22,614 nucleotides of DNA from positions 1-22,614 of the IMG/VR virus record IMGVR_UViG_3300043419_000110. One strand, given 5' to 3'. The stretch comes from a virus. A program made the position numbers and the translations under genes. Below, piece by piece: positions 5,730 through 12,168 of this stretch; the stretch's first letter is position 1, and every line of letters begins with the position of its first letter. Under the pieces are notes generated by a model that saw only the letters and a list, made by a program, of their open reading frames with translations, was not told the DNA's origin and ran no database searches.

Positions 5730-5741
5730 CCCCTGCCCCAC
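5716..5741 (-). terminator. Terminator overlapping a promoter
   Basis: A perfect 10-bp GC-rich stem, GTGGGGCAGG (5716-5725) with CCTGCCCCAC (5732-5741) and a 6-nt loop, starts 5 nt after the stop at 5747. It is followed by ATTATTT, which is partly T-rich. It shares bases with the -35 of the next promoter. Confidence 0.8.
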
Positions 5742-5746
5742 TGTAA

Positions 5747-5971
5747 TTATTCTGGCTTATTCTGCAGTTCTTCTGCTGCCTCATTAAACTTATTCATAAA
5801 CATCTGAATAGTAAAGTAAGAGGTTTCCAAAGCATTCTTATTTAAATTAGCTAATGCTTCTTCTGTTCGCTGATCTTCTGGAAGATTGTTAGCCCAGCGT
5901 TGAAATAATGCTACTCCAACGTCAGACATAATTTCTTCAAGCACTGTCATTTTCTTTCCAATATTATCCAT
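5747..5971 (-). CDS. Small helical protein, 74 aa
   Basis: An all-helical, soluble protein (VLEEIMSDVGVALFQRWANN, then LPEDQRTEEALANLNKNALE and TSYFTIQMFMNKFNEAAEEL) of unknown function. GGGAG lies 6-7 nt before the first ATG, favouring that start over an internal Met. It overlaps the end of the subtilisin gene by 8 nt and is followed by a strong terminator, so the two form a bicistronic unit. A partner or inhibitor of the protease is conceivable, but only from position. Confidence 0.75.
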   Translation of the reverse strand: MDNIGKKMTVLEEIMSDVGVALFQRWANNLPEDQRTEEALANLNKNALETSYFTIQMFMNKFNEAAEELQNKPE

Positions 5972-6893
5972 TGATAGCTCCCGTAAAATTAATTACTCGA
6001 TTCGTTTTTATCTTAGCGTTATAGTTAGATGTACTAGTGTTAACTAGTAAATCATAAATCTGACTATATGTAAGAGTTGGCTTTAGTGATGAGAGAAGTA
6101 CCCAACCTGAAGCAGTTTGAGATGATGAAATGGAAGTTCCAACATGATTCTTTGCAGTTCCATTTAAAGTTAGATCAAGGAATCCTGGTGACAAGAAATC
6201 AGTTAGATTGTTGTCGTGATTTGTAAATCCAGCAACGTAACCATTTTTATCGGTTGCACCTACTGCAATAGCAGAAGGAATGCATGCAGGCCAGTCAATT
6301 CTTGCTGCATCCCAGTTGTTTCCAGTTGGGAAAAATACTGGCACATTAATAGCAACTGACTTATTTACTGCTTCATCTACTGCAGGAATCTTAGGGCAAT
6401 AGTCTGTTCCTGGGCGCAAGTTGTGGTGTCCCTGAGACATGTTAATCGCCTTAATATTATATTTATCTTTATTCTGAACTACCCAGTTAATAGCGTTAGC
6501 AATAACGTTTGTAGGGGTATTGGCTCGTGTACCATTTGCATTGTAGGCAATGATACGAATAAACACAATCTTAATGTTTGGATTAGCTTTAATTGCTGCT
6601 GCTGTCATAACTGATCCGTGCTCAAAACCATTTGAGTACATGAAGTTAGCTGGAATAGAAGCTGCTCCTGGACCCTCCATAAACTCTTGACCGTTTGCAC
6701 AATTCTTTACTGTTAGAATACAGACTTCATGTACAATCTTCCCGCTAAAAAGAGGATCATTGGGATTGATAGCAGTATCAATAACTGCTAGAGTAGGCGT
6801 TGAATCGACTGTGCGATTCTTGATGCTTGCTTGTGCAGTTGCAGGAACTGCTAGTAGTACGGCAATTAGAGCCGAAGTAATTTTTTTGTTCAT
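5964..6893 (-). CDS. Secreted subtilisin-like (S8) serine protease
   Basis: This 309-residue protein has a signal peptide (MNKKITSALIAVLLAVPATA, cut near QAS) and a compact S8 domain with the full catalytic set: D39 in VIDTAIN, H92 in EHGSVM, the oxyanion Asn in PTGNN (about 192) and S254 in GTSISSS. There is no long pro-peptide and no visible membrane anchor or sorting motif, so it should be exported and released or remain at the wall. Cysteines 58, 65, 166 and 204 may form disulfides. It sits behind its own leaderless promoter. Possible roles are breaking down host surface proteins during release or entry, or processing virion proteins. Secretion argues against a capsid-maturation role. Exported subtilisins are unusual in phages. 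Confidence 0.9.
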   Translation of the reverse strand: MNKKITSALIAVLLAVPATAQASIKNRTVDSTPTLAVIDTAINPNDPLFSGKIVHEVCILTVKNCANGQEFMEGPGAASIPANFMYSNGFEHGSVMTAAAIKANPNIKIVFIRIIAYNANGTRANTPTNVIANAINWVVQNKDKYNIKAINMSQGHHNLRPGTDYCPKIPAVDEAVNKSVAINVPVFFPTGNNWDAARIDWPACIPSAIAVGATDKNGYVAGFTNHDNNLTDFLSPGFLDLTLNGTAKNHVGTSISSSQTASGWVLLSSLKPTLTYSQIYDLLVNTSTSNYNAKIKTNRVINFTGAING

Positions 6894-6899
6894 ATCCTA

Positions 6900-6928
6900 A
6901 TAATACTAAATACTAGGGGTTGTGTCAA
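6900..6928 (-). promoter_or_regulatory. Leaderless promoter of the subtilisin gene
   Basis: TTGACA (6923-6928), 17-nt spacer, TATTAT (6900-6905) with ATTTAG immediately upstream. The gap to the ATG at 6893 is 6 nt. Confidence 0.85.
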
Positions 6929-6932
6929 TAGC

Positions 6933-7103
6933 TTACTTATCTTTATTTAATTTAGCGTTGTACCACTTGCCAGCGTCCATATCTGGACCCGTGACCTTGC
7001 TTTCTTCTAGCAAAAGGCTAACAGCCTTATTCAAATACTCTATCTGGAACTGCATTCTAAGCATTTCCATCTCAAGCAATCTTATTCTATCTGACTTTCT
7101 CAT
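6933..7103 (-). CDS. Small coiled-coil protein, 56 aa
   Basis: The ORF MRKSDRIRLLEMEMLRMQFQ, then IEYLNKAVSLLLEESKVTGP and DMDAGKWYNAKLNKDK, has a clear Leu/Met heptad pattern over residues 9-34, suggesting a dimeric coiled coil. It starts with an ATGA overlap on the upstream stop and ends just before the promoter of the subtilisin gene. Unknown function; no membrane segment. Confidence 0.75.
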   Translation of the reverse strand: MRKSDRIRLLEMEMLRMQFQIEYLNKAVSLLLEESKVTGPDMDAGKWYNAKLNKDK

Positions 7104-7423
7104 TCCTGATTCTCTCTATCTAATGGAGTTGGAGCTGTTGCCAAACTACCGCATTCGACACACTGCATCTCTAGGAAATAGGTAGCAATTTCGTAATCAT
7201 CAAAAACTGCTCTCACATAAAAAATCCTTGATCCGCATACACATTCATGTGTTGGTGTGCCACGAAGATCCATTGCATTTAACTGCTGTTCGTGTTCTTT
7301 GCGAGCTTCCTCAACATCTGCTTTATCAAACAAAAGGAGGTCATACTTGCTAAAGAAATCTCTTGCAATACCTATACCAATAAGGCCAAGTAGGGCTGCT
7401 GCTAGACGGTTAACCCATTTCAT
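7100..7423 (-). CDS. Membrane-anchored zinc-ribbon protein
   Basis: The first 24 residues hold one hydrophobic anchor (AAALLGLIGIGIARDFF). Residues 36-50 are helical and acidic, and the C-terminal part has two C-x2-C knuckles (ECVCGS and QCVECGS) 31 residues apart, which together make a zinc ribbon. It is the first gene behind a leaderless promoter, followed by the coiled-coil protein. The protein would present a zinc domain at the membrane, but no process can be named. Confidence 0.8.
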   Translation of the reverse strand: MKWVNRLAAALLGLIGIGIARDFFSKYDLLLFDKADVEEARKEHEQQLNAMDLRGTPTHECVCGSRIFYVRAVFDDYEIATYFLEMQCVECGSLATAPTPLDRENQE

Positions 7424-7429
7424 AAATCT

Positions 7430-7458
7430 ATTATACTCTATACTTGAATGTATGTAAA
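7430..7458 (-). promoter_or_regulatory. Leaderless promoter inside the end of the Ntn gene
   Basis: TTTACA (7453-7458), 17-nt spacer, TATAAT (7430-7435). The gap to the ATG at 7423 is 6 nt. The -35 and spacer overlap the last codons of the upstream gene. Confidence 0.75.
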
Positions 7459-7995
7459 GGGAGGGGCAACAGCCATATTAAACTCTGCTGCTGCTTCAAG
7501 AGCAGCTTTAATTCTAAGCCTTGGGTTCTTTTGATTCTTTGTTGCATATAAAGCTCCAAGAGCTATCTGTCCGCCGCTTCCTTCTGCCATGTAGTTGACT
7601 ACATTTTCTCCAACATGGAAGTCTTCATCTATAGTAAAGATTCTGCCTTCAAGTCCAACTATAAATATTCCGCCTGAATCCTCATCGGAGTTTGATCCAA
7701 TTGTTCCGTAACCATTATCTTTAAATGCAGACTTAACTGAATCAATAAACTTAGTTCTCATGAACTTATCTAGCCCAGAGTTTGTTTTTGTTGGTGTGTA
7801 TTTTGGTGGAGTCCAACTGTACTGTAGAATTTGCCCCATGCGAAATGAATCAGTGAATGCAATGCCGTACTGACCAACCTTAAAACATTTCGGTTCTTTT
7901 CTGGATATAATCCAGCCAGTTTTATCATCGGATGCGGCATGATCAGAACCCATGTAAACGGTTCCATTTTGAGCAATAGCTACTATACAGGTCAT
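7438..7995 (-). CDS. Proteasome-beta/HslV-like Ntn hydrolase
   Basis: This 185-residue protein has the N-terminal nucleophile layout MTCIVAI..GTVYMGSDHAAS. After Met removal Thr1 is exposed, with Asp17 (GSD) and a Lys near 35 (EPKCFKVGQYGIAF) in the positions of the proteasome/HslV catalytic triad, then a GSGGQIALGALYA signature helix around residue 140. No pro-peptide is needed. It would act as a peptidase or amidase in a self-assembled ring, either alone or with host ATPases; no unfoldase is encoded in the window. Phage relatives of unknown role exist. It has a private leaderless promoter. Confidence 0.85.
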   Translation of the reverse strand: MTCIVAIAQNGTVYMGSDHAASDDKTGWIISRKEPKCFKVGQYGIAFTDSFRMGQILQYSWTPPKYTPTKTNSGLDKFMRTKFIDSVKSAFKDNGYGTIGSNSDEDSGGIFIVGLEGRIFTIDEDFHVGENVVNYMAEGSGGQIALGALYATKNQKNPRLRIKAALEAAAEFNMAVAPPFTYIQV

Positions 7996-8002
7996 ATAAC
8001 CT

Positions 8003-8031
8003 AGTATACTAAATTTAAAATTCTCTGTCCA
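8003..8031 (-). promoter_or_regulatory. Leaderless promoter of the Ntn hydrolase
   Basis: TGGACA (8026-8031), 17-nt spacer, TATACT (8003-8008), with ATTTAG immediately upstream of the -10. The stretch TTTTAAATTTAGTATA is shared with the glycosyltransferase promoter. The gap to the ATG at 7995 is 7 nt. Confidence 0.8.
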
Positions 8032-8344
8032 GTGGGCTTAAATCTTCTATTTGATGGTCTATAAAGGTTAATTTAATTAAAGTTTCCTCAAGCTCAGACT
8101 TAACTGATATCAGCTCCTGAATGGCATTATAATATTTATCTTTCCATTCAGTCAATTCACGCTCAACTTGGTATAGCTGTATTTTTAAATCTTTTAAATC
8201 TAATTTAAGGTGATCCTGCTCACGCTCATGCTGGCGGATTCTCTCCTTTTTATTATCCATGAATGAGGCAATAATAGCCGTTCCCATTCCTGACAAGATT
8301 GCAGCGGAAATAGCTATTATAATAGAGGTATAATTTACGTTCAT
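8015..8344 (-). CDS. Membrane-anchored coiled-coil protein, 109 aa
   Basis: One N-terminal membrane helix (IIIAISAAILSGMGTAIIAS, residues 8-27) is followed by a long coiled coil from about 35 to 92 (for example LKDLKIQLYQVERELTEWKD) and a short tail. The architecture resembles small phage membrane proteins such as o-spanin or holin accessory factors, but the lysis genes lie about 2.7 kb away, so that link is weak. A TATAAT 9 nt before the ATG suggests its own, possibly leaderless, transcript. Confidence 0.75.
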   Translation of the reverse strand: MNVNYTSIIIAISAAILSGMGTAIIASFMDNKKERIRQHEREQDHLKLDLKDLKIQLYQVERELTEWKDKYYNAIQELISVKSELEETLIKLTFIDHQIEDLSPLDREF

Positions 8345-8353
8345 TATAGACTA

Positions 8354-8359
8354 ATTATA
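8354..8359 (-). promoter_or_regulatory. Candidate -10 box
   Basis: TATAAT on the minus strand lies 9 nt before the ATG at 8344. The nearest -35 candidate at 17 nt is only TTAATT, so this promoter is weaker than the others or needs an activator. Confidence 0.4.
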
Positions 8360-8373
8360 CCTTGATATTGATA

Positions 8374-8610
8374 CTAAATTAATAATTCAGATGCTGAGAT
8401 TTCATTGCCAACATAGCGTCTTTTAAGAATAATTTCCTTAACATGCTCTGGCCCATGTGATCTTCCCGCCAAAATAACTACCCAGCGTGGCTCAAGCTTA
8501 GATGAGTGGCATGTCTCGCACATTAAAAGATTTATTGGAAGTAAACTAGACTTCTTAACATCTAATTTATTCTTAGACTTGTTACAGCTGTAACATAAAA
8601 TTTTTTCCAT
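8374..8610 (-). CDS. Zinc-ribbon protein, 78 aa
   Basis: Two Cys pairs, LCYSCNK (5-11) and MCETCHS (30-36), frame a short loop and form a zinc ribbon. The C-terminal half, PRWVVILAGRSHGPEHVKEI followed by ILKRRYVGNEISASELLI, is conserved-looking and basic. Such proteins are frequent in actinophages next to WhiB. It begins immediately after the previous stop. A nucleic-acid or protein-binding role is likely; target unknown. Confidence 0.8.
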   Translation of the reverse strand: MEKILCYSCNKSKNKLDVKKSSLLPINLLMCETCHSSKLEPRWVVILAGRSHGPEHVKEIILKRRYVGNEISASELLI

Positions 8611-8808
8611 TTAATTTGATCCCTCAATGTGCCTAAACACAATTTCGTCGATTATGGTAAACTCTTCATTTTCCATAAGTTCGTTATGCTCTATACCATC
8701 TTTGGTATATCTAACGATTGATGCCCAAGCACCAAGCTTTTCTACAACTCCGCCGCATTGTTCTGAATGAATAAAAACAATGTACGTAGTGTCATAGTAC
8801 TCTTTCAC
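8611..8808 (-). CDS. Hypothetical protein with GTG start, 65 aa
   Basis: The ORF begins at GTG (KEYYDTTYIVFIHSEQCGGV), overlapping the end of the upstream gene by 17 nt; no ATG is available near the start. It is rich in beta-type residues (EKLGAWASIVRYTKDGIEHN) and acidic at the end. No family recognised. Its place in the WhiB operon suggests co-expression during the same phase. Confidence 0.65.
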   Translation of the reverse strand: MKEYYDTTYIVFIHSEQCGGVVEKLGAWASIVRYTKDGIEHNELMENEEFTIIDEIVFRHIEGSN

Positions 8809-9118
8809 TAGGTCGACCCTCCAACTCGCATCTTACTCCATATGATTCGATCAATTTCTTGACCTTTCCAACATAATCGATGACCATCTCTTTTTTGACG
8901 CCATCAAACTGTAAAAAATTATCTTCATATAATCTTAATGCTAGGAAGTCTGGATACATTACTACATCCATAAGAAGCATAGATGGCTTCTTCAACTCGT
9001 GAATTCTTTTCTTCATCTCTTCAGTATAAAAAACTGGCTTATTTGGCTCACCAGTCCACTGATTAATACCGTACTTAAAATGCTCTTTTAACTTATCGTT
9101 GCCCTTATCAATAAACAT
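8792..9118 (-). CDS. Hypothetical operon protein, 108 aa
   Basis: A soluble mixed helix/strand protein (KLKEHFKYGINQWTGEPNKP, then MKKRIHELKKPSMLLMDVVM and YPDFLALRLYEDNFLQFDGV). It begins 10 nt before the end of WhiB and continues into the next gene. I recall similar sequences downstream of WhiB in actinophages without a function. No catalytic motif is visible. Confidence 0.75.
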   Translation of the reverse strand: MFIDKGNDKLKEHFKYGINQWTGEPNKPVFYTEEMKKRIHELKKPSMLLMDVVMYPDFLALRLYEDNFLQFDGVKKEMVIDYVGKVKKLIESYGVRCELEGRPSERVL

Positions 9119-9419
9119 TTTTAGCCTTCAATTTCTTCCAGATCTCTGGAGTTTTGTGTAGATTTTTAGTTTTGTCTATTGAACCAGAGCTTAAATATAC
9201 TCCGCCCCAAACACCGTACTCATTTCCTTCAACGCCTGCTTGGTAGCACATGCTAATAACTGGGCAAGACATACATGCCTCGTCAATGTTCTTAGCTATA
9301 TTGGAATCTGCTTCATACTTATCATAGAATAGATTTGTATCCATTCCTCTGCATAATCCGAGATGATACCAATCTAAGTCATCTAGATCTACGCCTAGGT
9401 TATTTAAAATGTCTGACAT
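9108..9419 (-). CDS. WhiB-family iron-sulfur regulator
   Basis: This 103-residue protein has the four 4Fe-4S cysteines of WhiB proteins: C23 (LGLCRG), C49, C52 and C58 (EACMSCPVISMC), followed by the turn GVWGG (69-73) that contacts the sigma-factor region, and a basic C-terminal DNA-binding segment (KTKNLHKTPEIWKKLKAKN). WhiB proteins are found only in actinobacteria and their phages, which identifies the host phylum. It would act with the host primary sigma factor as a redox-sensitive regulator. It is second in the operon behind the promoter at 9667-9696. Confidence 0.95.
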   Translation of the reverse strand: MSDILNNLGVDLDDLDWYHLGLCRGMDTNLFYDKYEADSNIAKNIDEACMSCPVISMCYQAGVEGNEYGVWGGVYLSSGSIDKTKNLHKTPEIWKKLKAKNVY

Positions 9420-9627
9420 ATTTTTTAGGCAGTTTCCATATTCCCTTATTGTTAACGACTATTCTCTCAGCCGTTCCCCAAGCATCCGCCATAAACATGC
9501 CATTTATATTTGTAAATCCGTTGGAATCTTTTTTCCAAATTACCAAGTCGTAATTATCCCAAAATGGTTTAACGCTCTTGGCCTTCTTAATAAAGACTTC
9601 GACACCTAGTTCTGTTAAATGTAACAT
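9400..9627 (-). CDS. Hypothetical protein heading the WhiB operon, 75 aa
   Basis: A small soluble protein (MLHLTELGVEVFIKKAKSVK, then PFWDNYDLVIWKKDSNGF and NINGMFMADAWGTAERIVVN) with a beta-rich pattern. AGGAAAT precedes its ATG, and it overlaps WhiB by 20 nt, so the two are coupled. A possible 8-codon upstream ORF ends on its start (TAATG). No family recognised. Confidence 0.75.
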   Translation of the reverse strand: MLHLTELGVEVFIKKAKSVKPFWDNYDLVIWKKDSNGFTNINGMFMADAWGTAERIVVNNKGIWKLPKKYVRHFK

Positions 9628-9644
9628 TATTTCCTAAACATAAA

Positions 9645-9696
9645 CCGCAGCATCCCACTAGTATATATTATACAGTAAAATCTGCGGCTATGTCAA
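9645..9696 (-). promoter_or_regulatory. Promoter of the WhiB operon with flanking dyad
   Basis: TTGACA (9691-9696), 18-nt spacer, TATAAT (9667-9672). Two inverted half-sites, CCGCAG on the upper strand at 9645-9650 and CTGCGG at 9682-9687, lie symmetrically about the -10 box. They could be an operator or form a stem in longer transcripts. The leader of about 30 nt holds an AGGAAA ribosome binding site and the 8-codon ORF MLRFMFRK (9627-9653). Confidence 0.8.
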
Positions 9697-9699
9697 TAC

Positions 9700-10572
9700 T
9701 TATTTAAGAAAAGTTCCACTCCATATGGACTTTTTAATTTTAGGCTCTTCTTGATCTTCTACATCATAAGCCTTTTCAACTGGTACGCAATTTGGAACCA
9801 TTCTTCCGTTCTTTTCTTTCATACCCCTTTGGGTATATCCAGACCAGCAGGCCTTTTCCATATTATCCCATTTGTCTTCGTCTTCATTATCTGATTCATA
9901 TGACTTACTCATACACTCTTCACACTTATCGCATGAGATATTCTCAGCCTTACAGGTCTCGCAACCACAATCTTCGTAGGCCTTTGCAACAGCCATGTCT
10001 TCCATTTCAGCAGAATCTTCTGATTCTTCTTCGCCAGACTCTTCTTCTGGCATTTCAATAATAGACTCAATTGCTTCTGTTAGGTGCTCAATAATTGATG
10101 CCATCTGTTCTCTAGTTACTTCTGGTCTTAATGCCTTTTCGATATTCTCGTCATCATTAATTTCTACGACTGTATCAATTGGATTTACTGCATCATCAAG
10201 CATATCCTTAATTTCTTCAATTACTTCCTGTGCTTCTAAAGACTTCTTCATTTTCTTTTCCCTTTCAACGATCTTACGTGACCAAGAGAATCCTGCGTCT
10301 CCGCCCCAAGCTAGCCACATAATTTTTCCATTTGAAGGGTTCTCGGCATTATCCCAATCCTTACCCTTTTTATCTACTTCATGGCGAGAGAAGAATGAAT
10401 ACATGCGCTTAACTGTTGAAAGACTAAGTGTCTCTCCTCTAGCTAATTGTCCTGCACGGGTCCAACCAACTGCTGTACCAGCACCTTTTGCCTTACCATC
10501 TTCCTTGAGCCTGATAGCACGACGTGCTGCAGACTGCATACCAGATGTTGGCTTGTATCCTTCTTTTGCCAT
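9700..10572 (-). CDS. Phage protein with head-region type motifs, 290 aa
   Basis: The N-terminal domain (1-105: SGMQSAARRAIRLKEDGKAK, VGWTRAGQLARGETLSLSTV, then WLAWGGDAGFSWSRKIV) matches a basic, helical module that I know from phage proteins encoded near capsid-maturation genes. The middle (115-195) is acidic and helical. Residues 202-220 are Cys-rich (DCGCETCKAENISCDKCEEC), probably zinc-binding. Residues 243-265 (CWSGYTQRGMKEKNGRMVPN, then CVPVEKA) repeat a motif common in XkdF-like or prohead proteins. The combination suggests a virion or head-assembly role, possibly scaffolding, but no protease triad is visible. It follows the 47-aa gene by 1 nt. Confidence 0.7.
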   Translation of the reverse strand: MAKEGYKPTSGMQSAARRAIRLKEDGKAKGAGTAVGWTRAGQLARGETLSLSTVKRMYSFFSRHEVDKKGKDWDNAENPSNGKIMWLAWGGDAGFSWSRKIVEREKKMKKSLEAQEVIEEIKDMLDDAVNPIDTVVEINDDENIEKALRPEVTREQMASIIEHLTEAIESIIEMPEEESGEEESEDSAEMEDMAVAKAYEDCGCETCKAENISCDKCEECMSKSYESDNEDEDKWDNMEKACWSGYTQRGMKEKNGRMVPNCVPVEKAYDVEDQEEPKIKKSIWSGTFLK

Positions 10573-10573
10573 T

Positions 10574-10717
10574 TTATTTCTCCTTGACGCTTATAACTTT
10601 AACGTTTTTTACTTCATCATCTACGCCAAAAATATCAGTGATATAGTCTTTGGCATCATCTTCGCTAAAAGCTTCAACTTCAGTATCTACCTCAAGCCTG
10701 ATCTTATAGACGTTCAT
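10574..10717 (-). CDS. Small acidic protein, 47 aa
   Basis: The ORF MNVYKIRLEVDTEVEAFSED, then DAKDYITDIFGVDDEVKNVK and VISVKEK, looks like one beta-alpha-beta unit. It begins 2 nt after the endolysin stop and ends with AAGGAG, which serves as the ribosome binding site for the next gene. Its pattern (strand, charged helix entered at SEDDAKDYI, strand VKVISVKE) is common in small phage proteins. Function unknown. Confidence 0.75.
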   Translation of the reverse strand: MNVYKIRLEVDTEVEAFSEDDAKDYITDIFGVDDEVKNVKVISVKEK

Positions 10718-10719
10718 AA

Positions 10720-11295
10720 TTACTTAATTTCTTGACCGCAAGCTGAGCAAGTTTTCTTTTCAACATTAGCTTTAGGTGTTGCTGACTTAGCAGCACCCTT
10801 AAACTTTGGACGACCAAAGCCTACGATAGAAATCATTTCCCCCTGCTTATTCTTTCTAAATGCACGAAGCTTCTTTGAAACTTGTCCGCCATTTCTTTGG
10901 CTTCCCTTTTTATCTGGGCTAGTGTTTCCTTCGATACACCAGACAGTTCCATCTTCGTTATCTTTAATAACAATTCCGACGTGACTAATTCTATCGACGC
11001 CATCTGATGGGAAATCAAAATAAGCAATATCTCCTGGTTCTGGATCTGCCAGATCTCCATCAATCCATGAGCCAGCTTTCTTAAATGCTTGTGCTCCACC
11101 TGGAGTATAAACTGTATTAGGAACTTTTACGCCAGCTTCATTAGCACACCACATAACAAAAGATCCGCACCATGGCTGAAAGTTTGCTTTAGTGAATGCA
11201 CCATACTTAGTTTCATTATCTTTAGGGCCTTCAATTGTTCCTAGTTCTGCTGTAGCAACTTCAATTAAACGTGCTGCTGTACCTTGATCTGCCAT
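10720..11295 (-). CDS. CHAP-domain endolysin
   Basis: This 191-residue cell-wall hydrolase has one CHAP (NlpC/P60-like) amidase or endopeptidase domain: Cys43 in PWCGSFVMW, His105 in SHVGIV, and the third polar residue around E122/N124 in CIEGNTSP. It cleaves peptidoglycan peptides or the amide bond. There is no signal peptide, so release needs a holin. The tail (165-191) is Ala/Lys-rich and ends with CSACGQ, a C-x2-C pair that may bind zinc or anchor the protein. Directly upstream are the holin-like genes, making a lysis cassette. An alternative role as a virion-associated lysin cannot be excluded. Confidence 0.9.
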   Translation of the reverse strand: MADQGTAARLIEVATAELGTIEGPKDNETKYGAFTKANFQPWCGSFVMWCANEAGVKVPNTVYTPGGAQAFKKAGSWIDGDLADPEPGDIAYFDFPSDGVDRISHVGIVIKDNEDGTVWCIEGNTSPDKKGSQRNGGQVSKKLRAFRKNKQGEMISIVGFGRPKFKGAAKSATPKANVEKKTCSACGQEIK

Positions 11296-11297
11296 AA

Positions 11298-11711
11298 TTA
11301 GTCTTCCTTATCCCAATCAGCGTCAACTGGCTGCTGTTCTGGCATTTGTCCATCTGGCTTTGCTGCCAAACGTGCTGCAACAGCATCAATTTCTGCTTCA
11401 AGCTTCTTATCAGCCTGAGTATTCTTAGCATCCATCTCTTTATTTTCAAGTTGTGCCGCCATAATATCTTTAGCGCCTGAATTTCCAATAAGAATTCCTG
11501 CTAGAGTTCCTGTAATAAATGTTGCGATACTACCTAAAACATTAAAAAACATTTTATCATTCTCTGATTGTGCTCCAATAGGCTGCGTTACAAATAGCAA
11601 CCCATAGATAATTCCAGTTGCTGTTAGAAACAAAATGCTTCCAAGAGTTATTCCTAGAATAAATTTAAGACGAGCATCTAGGTCTGCTGGTGTTAGTCTT
11701 TGCTTAACCAT
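11298..11711 (-). CDS. Holin-like membrane protein with coiled tail
   Basis: Two membrane helices (about 16-42, ILGITLGSILFLTATGIIYG; and 56-78, VLGSIATFITGTLAGILIGN) flank a polar loop containing QPIGAQSENDK, a motif I recall in phage holin-like proteins. Residues 84-137 form a charged helical tail that would lie in the cytoplasm. It sits 2 nt upstream of the endolysin, the normal place for a holin, though the protein is longer than a class II holin. It could also be an antiholin or an unrelated virion membrane protein. Confidence 0.75.
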   Translation of the reverse strand: MVKQRLTPADLDARLKFILGITLGSILFLTATGIIYGLLFVTQPIGAQSENDKMFFNVLGSIATFITGTLAGILIGNSGAKDIMAAQLENKEMDAKNTQADKKLEAEIDAVAARLAAKPDGQMPEQQPVDADWDKED

Positions 11712-11928
11712 TTGTTGTTGTTCCCTGTTCTGGTGTTGTAGGTGTAATATCTATTACATCTTTTGTGCAAGTCTGTGAAGCCTCACAGATTGGAGGATTA
11801 CATTCTTTAAGCTCCCAATTATCGGGATCTTGGCATTCATAGCGGTATCTATTTAAAGAGTCTGCTCCGCATGCACTCAATGATACCATTAATAGCCCAG
11901 ATAGGGCAATAGCGATTAATTTCCTCAT
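11704..11928 (-). CDS. Small Cys-rich lipoprotein
   Basis: The signal sequence MRKLIAIALSGLLMVSLSAC has a lipobox (LSAC, Cys20), so the mature protein of 55 residues would be lipid-anchored at the outer face of the membrane. Five further cysteines follow (YECQDPDNWELKECNPP, then ICEASQTCTKD), a pattern I recall from small phage proteins, including those of marine myoviruses. With the holins and lysin it may act in lysis or in superinfection exclusion. An overlapping -10 box may give it extra transcripts. Confidence 0.85.
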   Translation of the reverse strand: MRKLIAIALSGLLMVSLSACGADSLNRYRYECQDPDNWELKECNPPICEASQTCTKDVIDITPTTPEQGTTTNG

Positions 11929-11934
11929 AGGACT

Positions 11935-11940
11935 ATTATA
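11935..11940 (-). promoter_or_regulatory. Candidate leaderless -10 box
   Basis: TATAAT lies 6 nt before the lipoprotein ATG, the same spacing as other leaderless starts here. No -35 resembling TTGACA is seen at 16-18 nt. It falls between the upstream stop and this gene. Confidence 0.45.
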
Positions 11941-11942
11941 CC

Positions 11943-12167
11943 CTATTCGTCTTTATCTTTATTAGCCTTCGCTCCAAAATAGCCGCCAATAATTCCTATA
12001 AGGCCTCCAAGGGCTGTCTGAACAAGGGTCATTACCTCAGCAGAAACCTCTACTGGCTCTCCAGTTACCTGAGTTTCCATGGCTGCTGTGACATAGTCTC
12101 CAATAATTGCAGTAATAATAGCTGTTCCAACTAATATCGATAGCACATAAATTACTTTATCTTTCAT
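11943..12167 (-). CDS. Holin-like two-helix membrane protein, 74 aa
   Basis: A first hydrophobic helix (residues 5-24, VIYVLSILVGTAIITAIIGD), a polar acidic loop (VTGEPVEVSAE), a second helix (46-66, LVQTALGGLIGIIGGYFGAK) and a short charged tail (ANKDKDE) form the layout of a class II holin. The ribosome binding site AGGAGG is strong. It lies between another two-helix protein and the lipoprotein. Which of the three membrane proteins makes the lethal hole cannot be told from sequence. Confidence 0.8.
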   Translation of the reverse strand: MKDKVIYVLSILVGTAIITAIIGDYVTAAMETQVTGEPVEVSAEVMTLVQTALGGLIGIIGGYFGAKANKDKDE

Positions 12168-12168
12168 T

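Noticed and set aside
9995-10735. Long plus-strand ORF of 246 codons
   Set aside because: It is the antisense of the acidic and Ser-coding part of the gene at 9700-10572. Composition is odd (Ser/Ile-rich) and no ribosome binding site or promoter precedes it.
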